DNA from: Fimbriimonadaceae bacterium
GTDB taxonomy: Bacteria > Armatimonadota > Fimbriimonadia > Fimbriimonadales > Fimbriimonadaceae
Reading direction: 5' to 3'
NCBI GenBank assembly: GCA_020851885.1
Contig: JADZBW010000387.1
Location: 1 to 6,840 of the forward strand
Length of the DNA: 6,840 nucleotides
Part shown: piece after piece, positions 5,307-6,840 of the stretch
Layout: each line of letters starts with the position of its first letter
How positions within the stretch are numbered: the first letter of the stretch is position 1
Position numbers and translations under genes: made by a program
Notes under the pieces: model-generated
Seen by the model: the letters and a program-made list of their open reading frames with translations, nothing else
Databases searched by the model: none
Told to the model about the DNA's origin: nothing

Positions 5307-6840
5307 ATGGATAGGCACATGGATTCCCCAACCCTGAGCGTAATGGAAGCGTTGGCGCAACTTGAAGAAGTGGCGCCCAACGCTCCCTTCCTCGCGTTAG
5401 GGCAAACCGTCTTTTGGGACGAACCCATGAAAGCGGGCATCGCGTTGGCGTCTCGCCGGCTAGGGTATGCCCGTCGGTTCGTCGCCGGCGTGCATGACAC
5501 CGACTACTTTGCAAAGTTGCCGTCAGGGCAACGTCGGCCCGGTAAGTTCAAGTCCTTTCCCCACAACGACACCACGACCAAGGGCCTGTGGAGCGCAGCG
5601 GGCGAATTCTCAACCTTGTTCGGCTCCGAGACGGTCGTCACCCGAGAGCGATTGATGCGCGGCGGGCTGAAACTTGAGCGGATCCGTCGAGCGCGCCCGG
5701 ACATCCTCGATGAGGCCACCGAGGCATGGGGTTGGCGCGGAGTGGTCAGCATGGACGATGCCCCGCCGGTGACGGCAGAGCTGCCATTGCCTGCCGTCTT
5801 TCAAGAACTGAACTCCGTCTTGAATTGGGCGATTGAAGGAACGCTCAGCAGTCTGACTGGGCAATCACGAGTGCTTGGAGAAGAGCTCGCGGATCAACTC
5901 CGCGCCAAAGTCTGCGAGGCGAAAGAAGACGGCTCGAATCCCACATTATCGACTTTCTATCGTCGATTGCTTCCCGAGTTTTATGACTTCGCCGCCAGCA
6001 CCCATGTGCAGATTGAAACCACCGCAACGACCGAGTTGTTGCGCTTCAACCGTCAAACCGCGCATCTACCTCGATTCGAAATTCTCGACCGATTCCTGAA
6101 TCCGGGGACGCGAGATATGGCCCATCAAGCCTATGACGGGTCCATCCAAGGCACCGGCTTATATGAGCTTTCCAGGTTCGGCACCGGATCGATTCCCTTC
6201 GATCTCGTGGTGCCTGGAAAGGGCCGTGGCACGATTCGAATCGGCCGTCGCGGGCTGGTGATCATGACCCGAAAGCCTCTCTTCGCCTCTTACAAGAAGC
6301 CGATCGAGAGCGTGGCCGATCTTGCGAACATCATCGAGACAAGATTCGGATCCGAATGCACGCTGGTCGGCAAAGCGGTGACATTGATTGGAATGCTGGC
6401 CCGTGAGTTCGTCTTCGTCTTTCACGAGGGAGCGAGCAGCTATGTGAAATCGAGCCGGCAGCTTCACCAGAATCTGGGAGCAGTTGGCCACCCCTTGGAC
6501 CTCAATCCGATTTTGCGTGTGCGATACCACGCCTGGGATGCCCTTCAAGTTTCCTGCTCCTGGCTGCATCTGCCCGAGCCCCTCCAACACCCATTTGGAA
6601 CCGAAGAGCTTTGCGCTCCCAGCTTTGCCCAGCGTTGGCGACAAGTTAGTGATGAACAGAACGCGATCGTCGAGGAGTTGGGACGAATGCGAAGACCGAT
6701 CGACCTCATACGGTTTCTCGAAACGCATGTCGGGGGAGCTTGGGACTGCCTGGCAAGCGAGTATGAGAGCGTCCATAACCAAATGGAAGCGCTTAGGGAC
6801 AAGATCGATGCCTTGACCGCCGAGCGTCATGCCTGTTACG
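5307..6840 (+). CDS. Large uncharacterised protein, possibly a divergent BshC-like enzyme (3' end beyond the window)
   Basis: An uninterrupted frame of 511 codons from ATG 5307 to the right edge. GC-rich third positions and the typical gap after the thioesterase support a real gene. I do not recognise it with certainty. Residues 29-65 read LALGQTVFWDEP, then MKAGIALA, then FVAGVHDTD. This resembles, in order and spacing, the BshC pattern GQQ...P...K....LA...WVAGEDHD. Around 355-405, an EFVFVFHEG core, SSYV, an L...L.G segment and NPILRVR resemble the BshC stretch with P-x-x-AFIAGPGE, Y, L...G and MPR. The end (about 445-507) is helical and charged, with a likely coiled coil at 482-506, as BshC has. 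BshC adds cysteine to glucosaminyl-malate in bacillithiol synthesis and is about 540 residues. The first conserved glutamine pair is GQT here, so activity is uncertain. No signal peptide or membrane segment is seen. GGGAGA at 5288-5293 favours ATG 5307 over ATG 5319. Confidence 0.8.
   Translation, partial: MDRHMDSPTLSVMEALAQLEEVAPNAPFLALGQTVFWDEPMKAGIALASRRLGYARRFVAGVHDTDYFAKLPSGQRRPGKFKSFPHNDTTTKGLWSAAGEFSTLFGSETVVTRERLMRGGLKLERIRRARPDILDEATEAWGWRGVVSMDDAPPVTAELPLPAVFQELNSVLNWAIEGTLSSLTGQSRVLGEELADQLRAKVCEAKEDGSNPTLSTFYRRLLPEFYDFAASTHVQIETTATTELLRFNRQTAHLPRFEILDRFLNPGTRDMAHQAYDGSIQGTGLYELSRFGTGSIPFDLVVPGKGRGTIRIGRRGLVIMTRKPLFASYKKPIESVADLANIIETRFGSECTLVGKAVTLIGMLAREFVFVFHEGASSYVKSSRQLHQNLGAVGHPLDLNPILRVRYHAWDALQVSCSWLHLPEPLQHPFGTEELCAPSFAQRWRQVSDEQNAIVEELGRMRRPIDLIRFLETHVGGAWDCLASEYESVHNQMEALRDKIDALTAERHACY

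Noticed and set aside
5276..5308. Promoter before the large unknown gene (TTGAAA at 5276-5281)
   Set aside because: No -10-like hexamer occurs at normal spacing; TATCAT would need a 21-base spacer.
4802..5500. Long open frame on the minus strand (232 codons) opposite the thioesterase gene
   Set aside because: It is antisense to a clear hotdog thioesterase and the start of the next gene, and its translation shows no family motif. It is a shadow frame.
6159..6830. Minus-strand open frame of 223 codons at the right end
   Set aside because: The plus-strand frame from 5307 is open for 511 codons across this region with better codon character, so the minus frame is most likely a shadow.

Overview
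This window is a compact, ordinary-looking stretch of bacterial chromosome. It is moderately GC-rich, with eight protein-coding genes, no gap longer than about 80 bases, and no RNA genes, mobile elements or CRISPR. An outer-membrane (diderm) bacterium is suggested by a prolipoprotein diacylglyceryl transferase gene followed by a heptose-7-phosphate-kinase-like gene. The FlhG-type ATPase and MshEN-type protein point to surface machinery such as type IV pili or flagella. The mix of divergent families would fit a deep-branching diderm phylum; Armatimonadota (Fimbriimonadia-like) is my guess, and the sequence alone does not prove it.

Layout. Minus strand, 1-573: the N-terminal 191 residues of acetylglutamate kinase (argB), running off the left edge. 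An 80-base divergent intergenic region (574-653) carries an imperfect inverted repeat and a -10-like TACAAT. All remaining genes are on the plus strand. lgt (654-1460) overlaps an rfaE1-like PfkB kinase (1457-2428) by four bases. A second PfkB-family sugar kinase (2435-3343) follows after six bases. A perfect 14-bp palindrome spans that gene's stop codon, and a short 59-base gap follows. Then come a stand-alone MshEN domain protein (3403-3978) and an FlhG/FleN-type ATPase (3978-4805), whose stop and start codons overlap by one base. A hotdog-fold acyl-CoA thioesterase (4835-5269) follows. Last is a large protein (5307 to beyond 6840) that I cannot name with confidence. The order and spacing of its motifs resemble BshC, the cysteine-adding enzyme of bacillithiol synthesis.

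How they may work together. lgt and the heptose kinase both serve the envelope: lipoprotein lipidation and, by family, LPS heptose precursor synthesis. The second PfkB kinase may belong to the same sugar pathway, but its substrate is unknown. The MshEN-FlhG pair is the most interesting unit. A domain that in MshE/PilB-type ATPases binds cyclic di-GMP is here detached from any motor ATPase and translationally coupled to a polar-placement ATPase. This suggests a c-di-GMP-responsive adaptor for pilus or flagellum placement (inference). Spacing allows all seven plus-strand genes to share one transcript, although the palindrome at 3335-3348 could divide it.
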